In this document: piece by piece, positions 12,423-22,425 of the stretch
How positions within the stretch are numbered: position 1 is the stretch's first letter
Layout: each line of letters starts with the position of its first letter
NCBI GenBank assembly: GCA_030248295.1
Contig: JASANH010000900.1
Coordinates: 1 to 64,000, forward strand
DNA: 64,000 nt
Direction: 5' to 3'
Source: Mesodorylaimus sp. YZB2_4
Taxonomy: Eukaryota; Nematoda; Enoplea; Dorylaimida; Dorylaimidae
The notes under the pieces: model-generated
The model's database searches: none
Seen by the model: the letters and a program-made list of their open reading frames with translations, nothing else
Told to the model about the DNA's origin: nothing
Translations under genes and position numbers: made by a program

Positions 12423-13035
12423 TTACATTACAAATATATCGCTTATTGTTACTGCAAATACAAGAGGAATAATCTCTGCTTTAAGCGAAACACTGTCGGC
12501 CTTGGGAGGCGTTTCAGGTACGCATTCAGGAAAAGTGTAATTCCCCACTAAATATCAATGCTAAAAGGTGCGTGAGCAGTTACAGTATGAAAAAGGAATT
12601 ACTTACCAGCTGCACAGTTCCCAGGTTTGATACAATTACCGTCATCGGCGCTTCTGACAAAACAGCTTTCACATGTGCAAGCTCCGGGTTTCATGCACAC
12701 CCTCTTGCAAAACTTGAGGGATTCCACAAGAAGCGTACCAGATGCGATCCTTTGCACGAGACCGCACGTTTTCTCACATGAGCGGCCGCATGTTGAAAAA
12801 TATTCATTCTTCCCACATGTTGTTGCTGTTATAACGTGCTGGAATGAGGAATAAGCAAATCATGCCACGACAAAATAAATTGTTTTTTCGCATTAATTTT
12901 CGGATAGAGTTTGATTCCAACTTTCAATTCAAATTATTCGCTGATTCGAACTCTCTCTTTTCTATCGCCAGCCTGTGCTGTACTTACCAGAGAAAAGGTC
13001 GCTATTATGAAACTACAGACTGTCCTGCAGGTCAT
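12423..13035 (-). CDS. Secreted TIL-domain (trypsin inhibitor-like) Cys-rich protein
   Basis: Three exons on the minus strand. Exon 1 (13035-12988) is a 16-residue signal peptide beginning MTCRTVCSFIIATFSL, ending at a GTAAGT donor. Exon 2 (12838-12607) carries one TIL domain. Its cysteine order matches the family: TTCGKNEYFSTCGRSCEKTC, then FCKRVC, GACTC, GNCIKPGNC. These are the canonical ten cysteines plus one extra (ESC). Exon 2 ends in phase 1 at GTAAGT. Exon 3 is proposed as 12547-12423, an acidic tail with a hydrophobic end, keeping frame for about 134 residues. An alternative acceptor 13 nt earlier would stop within about 12 codons. Such proteins are secreted inhibitors of serine proteases. 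A serine protease homologue lies 1.75 kb upstream on the same strand. The reactive-site loop lies between C4 and C5 and I cannot name its target. Confidence 0.8.
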
Positions 13036-13369
13036 GTTGCCCTAACACAACGTAGCAAAAATGATTGCGCGCACAAAACCTTGTTTTTGCGTTGCTCCTC
13101 CGCAATCATTGACTTCTAACAACCGCAGAGCTTGAACACCGATGCCACGCGAGCGTGAACGCCTGCACTGTACAGTATGACGAATGGGCGGATACCATAG
13201 CCCACTTCTCCGATCATTTTGCGTGGGGGCCCATCCCAGCAGCGAGCACGTCATGACTGTATCTGACAGCGCGTATGTGTACTGTACATTTAGCCAACAA
13301 AACTGCCTGTATACTCCTAATATTTTGCTCTCTGAGCTTACGCGGCACCGCACGCACACCCAGATTCTT

Positions 13370-13545
13370 CAAAAGTGGCTTTCCCACTTGGGCTCCGCGT
13401 GGAACCCATTCCAAACCCCAACAGAGTCCACGTGGGCCCACGCGAGAAGCCACTTGGAAACCAAGTGGGGATGGCGCGTAACCCACACAGCACAGAGTGG
13501 GTTCCATGTGGCTACGAAGGGGTTTTATGTGGGATCCATATGAAT
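13370..13545. repeat. Palindromic CCA(C/T)(G/T)TGG-rich repeat
   Basis: The motifs CCACTTGG, CCACGTGG and GGTTCCACGTGG/CCATGTGG recur about every 25-35 nt on alternating strands. This makes long open frames on both strands with the same W, P, S, G-rich look. The symmetry between strands shows that the frames come from the repeat and not from a gene. Confidence 0.5.
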
Positions 13546-13727
13546 ACTTCAGGCCCAGGTCCATCCCACTGTGCTCTATCCAGTTCCATTTTTTTTACTT
13601 TGACAGGCTGCCTTCATTATCTCAAAACGCTAATTCCAAACATTAACTTGAGACAACTGTCCCTAACATGCCTATTCTGACAATCTAGGCTAAAGCTTAT
13701 ATGTAAAGCTTATCTTTCATTCTGATT

Positions 13728-13958
13728 TCAATTGGAAGGCGCCGCTTGACCAGGAATAAACGTATCGATTTTCCTAGGCGTACTTTTATTGGCCAATAAC
13801 ATTCTTCGCCACTCGTTTTCAGTTTCTTCATTGAAACCAATTTTAGTGGCGCTGTCTGGATCTTGCATTGCGCGACCAAAAATCGTCTCAGTCCACCAAA
13901 AATAATCCCTTAAATCGAACCAAAACGTCAATTTGTAACCTGATCCTTTGAAAATCAC
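13728..13958 (-). CDS. Candidate C-terminal exon of an unrecognised protein
   Basis: A 76-codon minus-strand frame, well balanced in composition, ends in a stop at 13728. It contains FWFDLRDYFWWTETIFGRAM and later NEWRRMLLANKS and FIPGQAAPSN. Amino-acid make-up (aromatics plus charged helix) is more protein-like than neighbouring frames. It begins at a weak AG|GTG acceptor and no upstream exon could be linked. No family recognised. It lies downstream of the protease homologue and is not part of its fold. Confidence 0.3.
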   Translation of the reverse strand: MIFKGSGYKLTFWFDLRDYFWWTETIFGRAMQDPDSATKIGFNEETENEWRRMLLANKSTPRKIDTFIPGQAAPSN

Positions 13959-14786
13959 CTAGCTAGCTACATATTATCATAACTCAAAATCGACGCTATG
14001 AAAAGGTATTAGTGGCCCGCACAAACAGTACAGTAAATTCATTCTGCTATCCCTTCAAGCCCGCTAAGCGAGATTGCAAACAAGCTCGTTTCTTCGCATG
14101 CTCCTCAACCAATCAGGATCCTGATTCCGACGTTCAGGCATCAGGACATTGCATAAAAAACATGGCAAAAGCATGCTGGCCTGGAAAGTACCTACTTTTT
14201 TTAATCATAGTCTGTATCCGCTCTTTGCGCAATGGTAGGAGTGGGAGGAAAGCTGGCATTGCTTATTATGATTGGGCGGATTTAGGCCTGCTGTTGTTGT
14301 CCTGGCAAGCCGCATACCACCGGAACACTCCGTACAGAGAGCACGTTAGCACTTGATACGGCCACTTTTGTTCGCGCACAAATTACGCATAAGCAAAGTT
14401 TGCGTATTACGCATTGAAATTTGGATACTTACACGCATACGCATACGCATGCCTACGCATTCCACCTGAGGTATCGCCCTACAGGATGTAACCAAGGCTG
14501 GCAGGCGCCAGAAGCGACTGTCTGCGCCTGAAACATCAACCCGAGAGATGCGCTTCTCGCATGGAATATCGATAATTCTCGCCCGCTCGCCAAGGGACCA
14601 GGGTACACCTATAATCTGCCAAAAACGTGTGACCGCGTCAAGCCTGTCATTGTGCGTAATGAACCCTTCGGATTACTTACGATTTTACCACGATTTAGCG
14701 CAAGTTTTTATGAAGCAAGTAGAAGACCAGTGTAGTTCGCTCAAAACTTCACGTTTACTTTAATTTGTCACAGCTGGTCCGCAACG
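13959..14786. other. Intergenic with ACGCAT short repeats
   Basis: Around 14385-14462 the hexamer ACGCAT/TACGCA recurs at least seven times in imperfect tandem. Near 14290-14335 the minus strand resembles the TGGCTTGCCAGGACAA stretch of the protease homologue's last exon (14905-14925), perhaps a small decayed duplicate. No gene is supported. Confidence 0.35.
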
Positions 14787-15802
14787 CTAGCAAAACTCGT
14801 CACGACACAACAATCGTTCTAGTTTCTGAAACATAGTGGCTTTACCAATGCAATGCTGCGTTTCCCCTAGCGTTAGTACACCAAGCTGGACCCATCGCCC
14901 CATATTGTCCTGGCAAGCCAGCATACTACCAGAATCGCCCTGAAGGAAAAGCGTATTATCACTTCACAATCAGTCTTGCAGAAACCCACATCGCAAGCAG
15001 GCTCACGACCATCCAGGCTGCTAGCACACAACATCGTATTCTCGTTGTAGGTTCCCGCAAATATTGCTTTGCAAACATTTTGCTCTTGTATCTTCACTAG
15101 AATTTGCTGCAGTCCATTTGGCTCGGGCTGGGACTGTATTGGTTCTAAAATGCGAAGCCCGTCAAAATGCGAGCCAAATGCCAAGGTAGAACCATGAGAG
15201 TCTAAGAGAGTAGAAGCAAGCAACGATGGTGGCAGAAATTGGCTCGCGCAGAAGCAAATAGGGGATAAAGTGAAAGTTAAGCATGCACTCACTTGAGGTA
15301 TAGCCCCATCCCGTCAATACGCAACGAGCGCGATTGGGTATGGTTGAAGTGAAGACTGGAGTGCAGACGGGACTAATGCCGACAGTGAATCTTATAGGTT
15401 CAGATAAAATCAATATAGCGATGTCGTAGTCCCTGTGTGAAAGAGGAGAGTAATTCTTGTGTACACGAACTTCCTTTACACCTCGCCAAACTGCCCAGTT
15501 GCCATCGCCCTTACGAGTGTGACTTCCAGCAAGCACTTTGATATCACTTGCAGCTGTCGCATCCCACCTGAAACATCACGTCGAGAATAATTACCATGGC
15601 TTCGAATGCTGTCTCTCACTTTGAGTCTGAGGCTGAGGTCACGCACTGTGCCGCAGTCAACACTCTATCACTCGCACTTTGCGCATCTTTGCCCAGGGTC
15701 GTGAGGACTGTTCCAGCACACTCCATAGTGCTCGATATCACACGGACTATCCATGGCCAGGAGTTGGGCACGGCTTCAGTGCCATTAACAATATGCAAAC
15801 CC
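14787..15802 (-). CDS. Chymotrypsin-fold serine protease homologue, catalytic His replaced by Gln
   Basis: Four joined exons on the minus strand: 15802-15620, 15567-15293, 15144-14990 and 14939-14787. The signal or propeptide exon upstream was not found, so the 5' end is partial. The activation site reads HIVNGTEAVPNSWPWIV. The His57 motif is VLTAAQCV, with CAG in place of a His codon at 15648-15646. Asp102 is present in YDIAILIL, and TGWGYTS follows. Ser195 is present in GDSGSMLAC, split from the preceding PACD by a 52-nt phase-0 intron. The residue at the 189 position is Pro, so there is no trypsin-type Asp. The C-terminus lacks the usual VYTRV block and ends in a short helix-like segment. 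With His57 gone, the protein is probably inactive, like other serine protease homologues that act as cofactors or decoys. Junction phases all agree, so the gene does not look like a random pseudogene. Confidence 0.75.
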
Positions 15803-18304
15803 CTGAAACTACAGCATGCAATAAAAGAAGACCGTTAACAGAATGATGTGCGTGCAGGTTAGTGCTCGAAAGACCAAGGCCCCGTTGCATAAACGTCATG
15901 CCAAGCCAACTTTCAATGCCAACTTTCACGCCAATTCGTTTGCCTATGCTGTAGCATATTACTGCGCATGACACTAATGTAGTATCGTAGGGGCGAGCAC
16001 CAAGTCGAAAAGTCGGCATAAAACCGTAAAAAATCCAAGCCACCGAACGAGCTTTGGCAAGTGTGTATTTTCATGACAACTTTTCGAAACAGGCGCTCAA
16101 ATGAATGATCGGTTGACAAAATTCCGATGAAAATGTGACAAATGAAACATTGTGCTTGAAAACAATGTGTATGGAGATGGAGAAGTTGAAATCAATCTAC
16201 AATTAAACCTTATAATCTTCGCCCCACTATCTATCAGTGTCAAAGTGAAAAGTGGGGCCGTGTTCCTAATAGCTGTCTGTCTAGCTGTCTGCTGCTATCT
16301 TATTCGCACAGATCCGAGCTATGATATGGTCACCCGAATCCCTTCGATTTTACTTTTCCACCAACGAGAATTCACTCAACATTTCTACGTAAAGCATCAA
16401 TCACCAGCACTAGCTTTTTCAGATTTCTCATCTTGACCTTGAGGTCATTTCTAACAGTAGACAGGCCAACAATAATGTCACCAGCTGAACCCTCATTGAA
16501 ACATGCTCACTGAGTAATCATCGCTGGTAGACGACACAGGCGTGTGGTTTTCTCAGAATTTATAGTGGTACATCTAGTGTTTTATATCGTTGTTTGTTTG
16601 CGAGTGAGCGACAGCTTTTCTTCGCTCTCGTACCGGCGGGTTCGGGCTGATCTTACAATGGCCAAAGCCTGGTAGAAAAGCTAATTCCTGCAGAGCATCG
16701 ATAACTAAGACCCCGATGCCTCAATACACCCCTCAGACGTGTTTGCCGCGCCTCCCTGCAACTGCTCTGTGCAATGATACACTTGCCTGGTTGCTGGTCG
16801 TGCACCCGATTCTAAGCTGCCTACGCTGGCGAACAGTTCCACTGTCGATGGCGCAGTAAAGACCAAAGTCAACACAAGAGGATTCTTTACGAAGCACAAC
16901 AAAGCTCGACGAAGTCTTGACAGTCCTATCTCACCCAGAGACAAATCCGCAGACAAACCAAGTACCTGGCCTGTAGTCAACACCTGAACTCTTCCAGTAT
17001 GAACCAAAGGAAACGACGACCGCAGAGGCCCTGTGAGAATATGCTAATCGAAGTGCCTTGTTGGCGCCTGGCCTGCCCCACAGTTCTGTCAATGGGGTGG
17101 ACAACACAAGGGGTGACTCCAAACAAAATTTAGAACAGATGGAAACGAATCGAGTGAAAACAAACAAGGGAGAGCCCCGATCTCTCCTGGCAGCCTGCTC
17201 TTAAACCCGCCCTGGCTCCCCCTTAACGAGCCAACTACTCGAGCCAAACCCCCAAGAATTCCAGGCGCCCCCAAGCTGCAATGGTCACAATACTAGTGAC
17301 AGCTTCAGCTCTCCTCGAAAATCAAAAATAGGTGGCGTGGACGATTGGAGTAGTAAATGCATTACCTGTCGGAAAGTGTGCCCATTTCCTGTTGCGCGGA
17401 GTGCAGTGGGTGTTAGGCGCAACCGCTTGACCTAACAGTTTCACGTTGGCACTTCATCAGTGAAGATCCAGATGTGAATAAACAACGGACAGGAAGAAGT
17501 CAGGGTATGCGGGAAATGTCACATTATGGACAACGACTCTTTGCCTGTGTCTGCTTCCTCGAAAACGTCCACCTTGGATTTTTCTTGAGTCAGCACTTGA
17601 CATAAGTACACATACAGCGCACTCGAGGGCTACGGAACAAATGAATCGACAGTAATTTTTTACCCATGTAAAAGTCGAACAGTCTCTTGCAAGTGTGCGA
17701 CTAGCGTGAGGGCCTAAATCCACTCTAAGCCACGCTTAAAGTCCACCGAGACAGGGTCGATCATACCAACGTTTTTGACCGTATTGTACCTGATCATCAG
17801 GCCTGGTACGGCCCGTACCGTACCTGCACCAGCCAGAGATTCCATCTTAACAAATTTAAAAAACCTAAAAAATTTCTGGCTCGAAACACATCCAACTGGC
17901 CCTGCAAAGCAAAAACTGTACCTCTCAAAACCAAATTATCACCCAAATCATTATAAAGTCGATTCGGCAGTACAGCCCTTTTAGCCGCCTTTTAGTACCA
18001 CCGAACCATACAGCCGTACCGGGGCCGGGTCATACCGTCGAGTTTGGCCACCTAGTCACACGTGATCAGTGGATGCAATGCAAGCGAAATGCACGGCACG
18101 AGGGTAAGTGACATATCTGACCTGGGTAGTCTTGGCGTGGACTTTGCGACGCCGCAAGTGATGCCCACTGCATCATTAGTGCACAAACATAATACAAAAA
18201 TAATGTCCAGTACAAAAATGGTCATGCTAGTCTTCCTTCCAGAAGGAAAGCCACTCGGCAGGAGTTACAACTTCCAGCAATAACGTTTAGCAATCGAGGG
18301 CGGC
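15803..18304. other. Intergenic, repeat-derived in its right half
   Basis: The missing first exon of the protease homologue should lie in the left part, but I could not identify it. The 16600-17280 stretch has GC-richer overlapping frames with no recognised domain. A plus-strand frame near 16250-16310 has one hydrophobic run (AVFLIAVCLAVCCYLI) but no gene context. Near 17790-18045 GTACC/GGTAC motifs flank the segment in opposite orientation, as in a small MITE. Confidence 0.35.
17590..17725 (-). repeat. Diverged tRNA-derived SINE copy
   Basis: On the minus strand this reads as an old copy of the family seen clearly at 36195-36356. It keeps a T-arm-like TTCGACTTTTACATGG block, then TTCCGTAGCCCTCGAGTGCG, then CTGTATGTG in place of CTGTATAGTGCTTGG. 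It has no function of its own. Confidence 0.4.
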
Positions 18305-18652
18305 CTACGATGGCTTGTTTTGCAACAATGAGTGTGGGTATCTGAATAATTTTTCGAATTGAAAAACTGGACGACGACAGGCATGTTTCTACCTTTCCTT
18401 AGTTGAATTTGCATGCAGAGAAGTTGTTTCCATTAAAGCAATGAGCGCGAATGGTCCAATAGACACAGTTTCCAACTGATTTAAAAAACGTATGTCACAG
18501 TAATCTTTTTTGTGACCGCATATGGCAGATATAATTATGTCCTTGCTGTCCAGTGCGTGTTTCGTCACGCGGCACTGCTGGAGAAGTTTCCCATCCCCAC
18601 ACGCTTTAGAAGACACGGCTAACAGAAACACGCATTTTTCGAACAGAGGAAT
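18305..18652 (-). CDS. Candidate secreted Cys-containing protein, possibly SUEL-lectin-like; partial
   Basis: Two exons fit well: 18652-18393 with a strong TTTGCAG acceptor and AAAG|GTAGAA donor, and 18341-18305 with a TTATTCAG acceptor, joined through a 51-nt intron in phase 2. The start codon must lie in an unseen upstream exon. The protein begins IPLFEKCVFLLAVSSKACGD, which looks like the hydrophobic part of a signal peptide and its cleavage region. Then follow LLQQC, DIIISAICGHKKDYCD and a hydrophobic helix FALIALMET. The C-x-DGKLLQQC ... I-I-S-A-x-x-G ... YC spacing recalls a SUEL/galactose-binding lectin fold, but the second half of that fold is absent. I offer this as a hypothesis only. 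Confidence 0.35.
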
Positions 18653-18665
18653 CTGCAAACACGGA

Positions 18666-18800
18666 AGCTCATGTTCATGTTTATGTTTTACCACATCACC
18701 AAACGCTCATGCGCACTCGATGATTTACCGGCCCGCGAGTCGAACACTCGCCCGTAACTGCGCACCTGGCGTGAGAGGCAAGACGACTAAGGCGCCAGAC
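18666..18800 (-). repeat. Diverged tRNA-derived SINE copy
   Basis: On the minus strand, CGTCTTGCCTCTCACGCCAG (A-box side) is followed by GTGCGCAGTTACGGGCGAG and the B-box-like TGTTCGACTCGCGGGCC, then GAGTGCG. The order matches the head of the SINE at 36195-36356. It is not a functional tRNA: no acceptor stem can be closed. Confidence 0.5.
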
Positions 18801-19740
18801 TAACGATAAGCCTAAGCGTAGGATTAGATAGAAAGTGACAAGACGTGCCAAAAGAAACCAACGGATAGAACAAGTTTCAGGTAGGAAACCCATCTTGCCA
18901 TTCAGTAGCCAAGTGCTTTCGTCCGCTGATTCTCGCACAGAGGACTACGAGAAGTGTCTACGAGACTACTGGACTACGGGAACGAGCCCTCAAAGTATGA
19001 AGCAATATTAGTAGGAGCAAGCGGAACTTCTAGCTTGCGGCCAGACACAGTTACTTGATCGACGATCGAGTCATAAATGACGGAACCACTCATGCCAGAA
19101 AATCAGCGAAAGAGGCAAAAAACCTTTAAACAGTTCAGCAGTTGAGCCCCTCAGCAAAACAACGCTTGTAGGACATTTTAAGTCCAGGATTTTGTGCCGA
19201 AGACAAAATGCTCAGAGCATTTTGTTGAGGATATCATTTCCAGGACATTTTGTTGAGGATATTTTGTCGTGACACCTACTTTTTGGTCTGCATGCGCCAC
19301 TTCTCTTCTTTGCATGCGGATGGGGGCAGAACAATAAAGCTGTATTTAAGGGCTATAACTTAAAGATTCTCGACTGCGCAGCTTCAAATTTTTTAATATA
19401 TTCGCGTTTTTAATGAGAGGTCGTCAGGATTTTAGCTGAAGAGCGCGAGATCTCAAACCTTTTCACAGCATAACAGGTCTCAGGTCTCAACACAGTCTTT
19501 CAGATCTATTTTGTAGCATTACTGTGCGTTTGTCTAATGAGTCACTTATATGATAACTTGTGTCGAAAATTTTGCCTCATGCTTCTGGTCCATGAAGCTC
19601 TAATTTTACGTTTATTGCCTCCTTCAGCATACGAGCAATAAGTGACGCATTCTGGTCAGCTAGAGCCGCTGCTAAAGAAAATGCACCTGTCCAATACACA
19701 ATGTGGTAAGAATTTTGAGGTTTCCACATCAAGAACTTTA
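18801..19740. other. Intergenic with an AGGACATTTTGT repeat
   Basis: Between about 19168 and 19270 the words GGACATTTT, AGGATTTTGTGCCGAAGACA, CATTTTGTTGAGGATAT and GACATTTTGTTGAGGATAT recur as direct and inverted copies, a typical simple interspersed repeat. No gene is seen. A TTTATT at 19611-19616 (AATAAA on the minus strand) is a plausible polyadenylation signal for the RING gene ending at 19741. Confidence 0.35.
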
Positions 19741-20439
19741 TCACAGATAAATATCAATCAAGTTGGTGATGACACATCGGCAAATAGGGCACTGGCGATG
19801 CAGATTGTAAATCTTGTCAGCACACTCTCGACACATGCATAAATGGTGACAAGTGTCCACGAGCACAGTTTTTGGTGCATCATGACAAACTACGCAGAGC
19901 CAGAACTGATCGATTTCGCTTCTATCCTGATTCGATGCAATAATCGATGACATTATCCTTCTATAGGCCGGTTCAGAATTTTGCGGCTGTCCAGGTAACA
20001 CATTGAATTTTTGTCTTGCACAGGATTGAAATTCTGTCCATCTCAGCTGAACTTGCAGTTTCAAACTAGCGGCTTTCCTGCAAACAAATTCCCGAAAATC
20101 AGGGTCTTCCTTGAATAGAAGGTAAGATAAAATACAAACAATAAGTGCCAGTCGTAGTTCGAATTGCGACTGGACATTTCTGGCCCATTCAGAAATCACA
20201 GCTGTGGCGAATCGACTAGCTGTGGACAAGAATCGAGCGGAGATATAGAGCAGTAGAAACAGCCATAGTGTAAAAGTTGTTGCGTCCAACCGGACAAGAT
20301 GAAGTCTGATATAATTCCAAAAAGTGTAGAAAATTGGGACAAATTCGTGAAAAAGAGAAAATAGAAGAGAAAAACCGTGTGTTTCAAAAACTTTGACAGT
20401 ACCAGAATTTGATGAAGGCTCTAAATTTTCGTTGGCCAT
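19741..20439 (-). CDS. RNF26-like membrane RING-finger protein, copy 1
   Basis: A single-exon gene of 232 residues. The start at 20439 (MANEN) is chosen because the paralogue at 22426-23112 begins with the same five residues. A hydrophobic N-terminal half contains membrane segments near FSLLFSLFHEFVPIFYTFW, TLWLFLLLYISARFL and LALIVCILSYLLF, followed by a helical linker. The C-terminal C3HC4 RING reads CVVCHDAPKTVLVDTCHHLC, MCREC and QCPICR, and the chain ends NLIDIYL. Multi-pass membrane part plus a RING at the extreme C-terminus ending in a short Leu/Ile tail is the layout of RNF26, an ER-membrane E3 ubiquitin ligase. E3 activity is inferred from the complete zinc ligands. It forms a same-strand tandem pair with the next gene. 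Confidence 0.8.
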   Translation of the reverse strand: MANENLEPSSNSGTVKVFETHGFSLLFSLFHEFVPIFYTFWNYIRLHLVRLDATTFTLWLFLLLYISARFLSTASRFATAVISEWARNVQSQFELRLALIVCILSYLLFKEDPDFREFVCRKAASLKLQVQLRWTEFQSCARQKFNVLPGQPQNSEPAYRRIMSSIIASNQDRSEIDQFWLCVVCHDAPKTVLVDTCHHLCMCRECADKIYNLHRQCPICRCVITNLIDIYL

Positions 20440-21199
20440 ATTTTGGCAACACCCAGACAGCACTGGCTGGCGAAACACCTAGACACACAGACTATGAGTG
20501 CCGACGTCACCCTCACGTTTTCAGCCAAACAACTTTGCCATATGACTGGTGCACAAGTCGTCAAGGCGAAGACTAGTTACTAGTTCTATCTAGTTCCAGG
20601 ATGGCTGTGCACAACTGTTATTACACTCGTTAGTCATGAGGTCGATAGCGTAAGAAAATGTTGTCTTGAGTTTTCCATGAATAGCTGCAGCGGCAGTGCA
20701 ACAGATCGATAACGTGACAGAATGAAGTTAGTCCACGTTTTCTCTTTGTCCTACGATGACGATGTCATGCCATTAGCTGCGCAGAGATCTTCAACCCCGG
20801 CCATGAAAAGGCTGTGGAAGGCCGCGTACTCGTACAGATGTTCATGTTACTTTTAAAATGTTTGATTAACAGGAACGTTTGGCCTGCGGAAATTGTAGTG
20901 CATTTGATTGCCTCGACTGGCTTCCACAAGCAATGTACCAGATGCCTTCGCTGGCCTCTTGATACCCTCCTCAAGGTGAGGCTTATACCAGGCGGGTTTA
21001 CGCCTCTGATTCCTCCTGCCTAGAGGGGACCTGTAGTAGGCATGGACTCTGCTCTCTGGCCTTTTGGTGCCTGGTTCAGGGAACCGGTCTGCCTCTCCAA
21101 GTCAGGGCCCGCACGTGACCGAGAGCGAGTTCGAGTGGCCGGTTTGGTTGTAGGCGGTTTGCAGGCATCGTTTGAGAACTGGTATTGGCTTCCTGCTCT

Positions 21200-21400
21200 T
21201 GTAACCCCTACCGGGCAGGCCATGGCGAGTGGTAGAGAGTAATCGATACTCTCCCCTGGCTTGGACGTCAACCCCTCGGGTTGATGTTTCTAGGTCAGGT
21301 ATAGTCCCGAGACTTGTCTACCTCCATTTGGAGTTCTTGTCCCGCCGACTTCGGTCGGCCGCACTCTCTCCCACGCCTGCCTGCACGGGTTGCACTCTGA
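21200..21400 (+). repeat. Repeat A, copy 1: string of predicted hairpins
   Basis: This is a copy of a dispersed family also found at 43758-43960 and 61440-61545 in the same orientation. Successive hairpins can be read directly: GAGAGTA-atcga-TACTCTC (21235-21253), CAACCC-ctc-GGGTTG, CTCC-attt-GGAG and CCGAC-ttcg-GTCGG (21345-21358). No open frame is conserved between copies. Confidence 0.65.
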
Positions 21401-21618
21401 ACTTGCTCTGTGAGCACTTACTCTGTGAGCATTTGGGGCTCAGGCCTCCAGAACCCCTTCGCGGCTGGCTCGTGCGGCTGCTTCTGGAATTGTGAGTCTA
21501 CACAGCCTTCTGTGTCGGGTAAAACACGTTGAGAAGTGTCCATGGGCTGCGTGGGCGGGTTCCCGTGGCTTGATGAGCCATCCTCTAGTCACAGGATTTC
21601 AATAATGAGCTGCCGGTT

Positions 21619-21675
21619 GCTACCCCCCCCCCCCCCCCCTAGCTTCTTCTACAATGTTGGGGGGGGGGGGCTAGC
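21619..21675. repeat. Poly-C/poly-G hairpin
   Basis: A run of 17 C (21623-21639) is followed, after TAGCTTCTTCTACAATGTT, by a run of 12 G (21659-21670). The left run is preceded by GCTA and the right run is followed by CTAGC, so the whole forms an inverted repeat with a loop of about 19 nt. Confidence 0.8.
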
Positions 21676-22154
21676 AAAACGACTCCGTCACTGGGGATTG
21701 AATCGTTGGGATCGAGAGGCCCCGGGCTACCAAACAAGGCGCGTACAGAGACACAACTGGCGTAACAACTGGGTACAACTGGCGAACCTCATCGCAGGCA
21801 CGAGACTGACTGGTCATTTGAAATGTTGGAATGCCCATGATTATTCACGTCTAACCAATCACCAAGCAGAGGGTATGCGCGATTTGCCCAGACGTGAGTC
21901 GAACGCCAGGCCAAAAGAATGTGAGGTCAGACGACTCACCCGAATGCCCAAGTGAAAGGTTTGTCAGTTTTTTGATCCAAAGAAAAGAAAAAAATCAATT
22001 GATCAGGATTTCAATCTCGAGTTTCACTTCGACCCAAACCAGGGAGAAATGCTAATGGTCCAATAAAGTCTACTGTATCTCGATGCACTTTGCTGATAGG
22101 GTAAGCTTGCAGTGAAATGCCTTTCACGCCAGATGTACCCCCTCCGCCAGCACT

Positions 22155-22215
22155 CTACATGTATGTACATGTACCACATGTACATGTATTTACATCTACA
22201 TGTACATTTGCATGT
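22155..22215. repeat. TACATG-rich simple repeat
   Basis: ACATGTA/TACATG units recur about nine times and the palindrome TACATGTA appears repeatedly. Low-complexity sequence, no gene. Confidence 0.6.
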
Positions 22216-22425
22216 CCATGCCGCCCTCAGGGTAGAATTCCTACTAATTCCTTGAATGTACAGGTTATGTTTGGGTCTCTCTCTAGGAATATCCTCCGTT
22301 ATATAAAGCCTCTACGAGCAATTTTCTTTGAAAACTGAATGGCAAACCATTTACGATTCCAAGACACTGAAGGGTACAAGAGGCGGTGAAAACTGACGTT
22401 AGAGAAAACAACCCAATTCGCGATT

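Larger units (their letters stand above)
20440..22425. other. Repeat-rich spacer between the RING paralogues
   Basis: It holds repeat-A copy 1 (about 21200-21400), the C17/G12 hairpin (21619-21675), a tRNA-like head near 21880-21955 and a TACATG-rich tract (22155-22215). The open frames seen here are by-products of these GC-rich repeats. Confidence 0.4.

Noticed and set aside
13042..13680. Several open frames of 68-119 codons on both strands
   Set aside because: They share W/P/S/G composition on both strands and coincide with the palindromic CCACNTGG repeat, so they are repeat by-products.
18720..18800. tRNA gene on the minus strand
   Set aside because: A- and B-box-like words exist but the arms cannot pair and the same degenerate head recurs at several loci, so it is a SINE head.
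21020..21955. Long frames such as 21536-21955 (139 codons) and 21229-21495
   Set aside because: They run through GC-rich repeat A, the poly-C/G hairpin and a SINE-like head, with no conserved reading between repeat copies.
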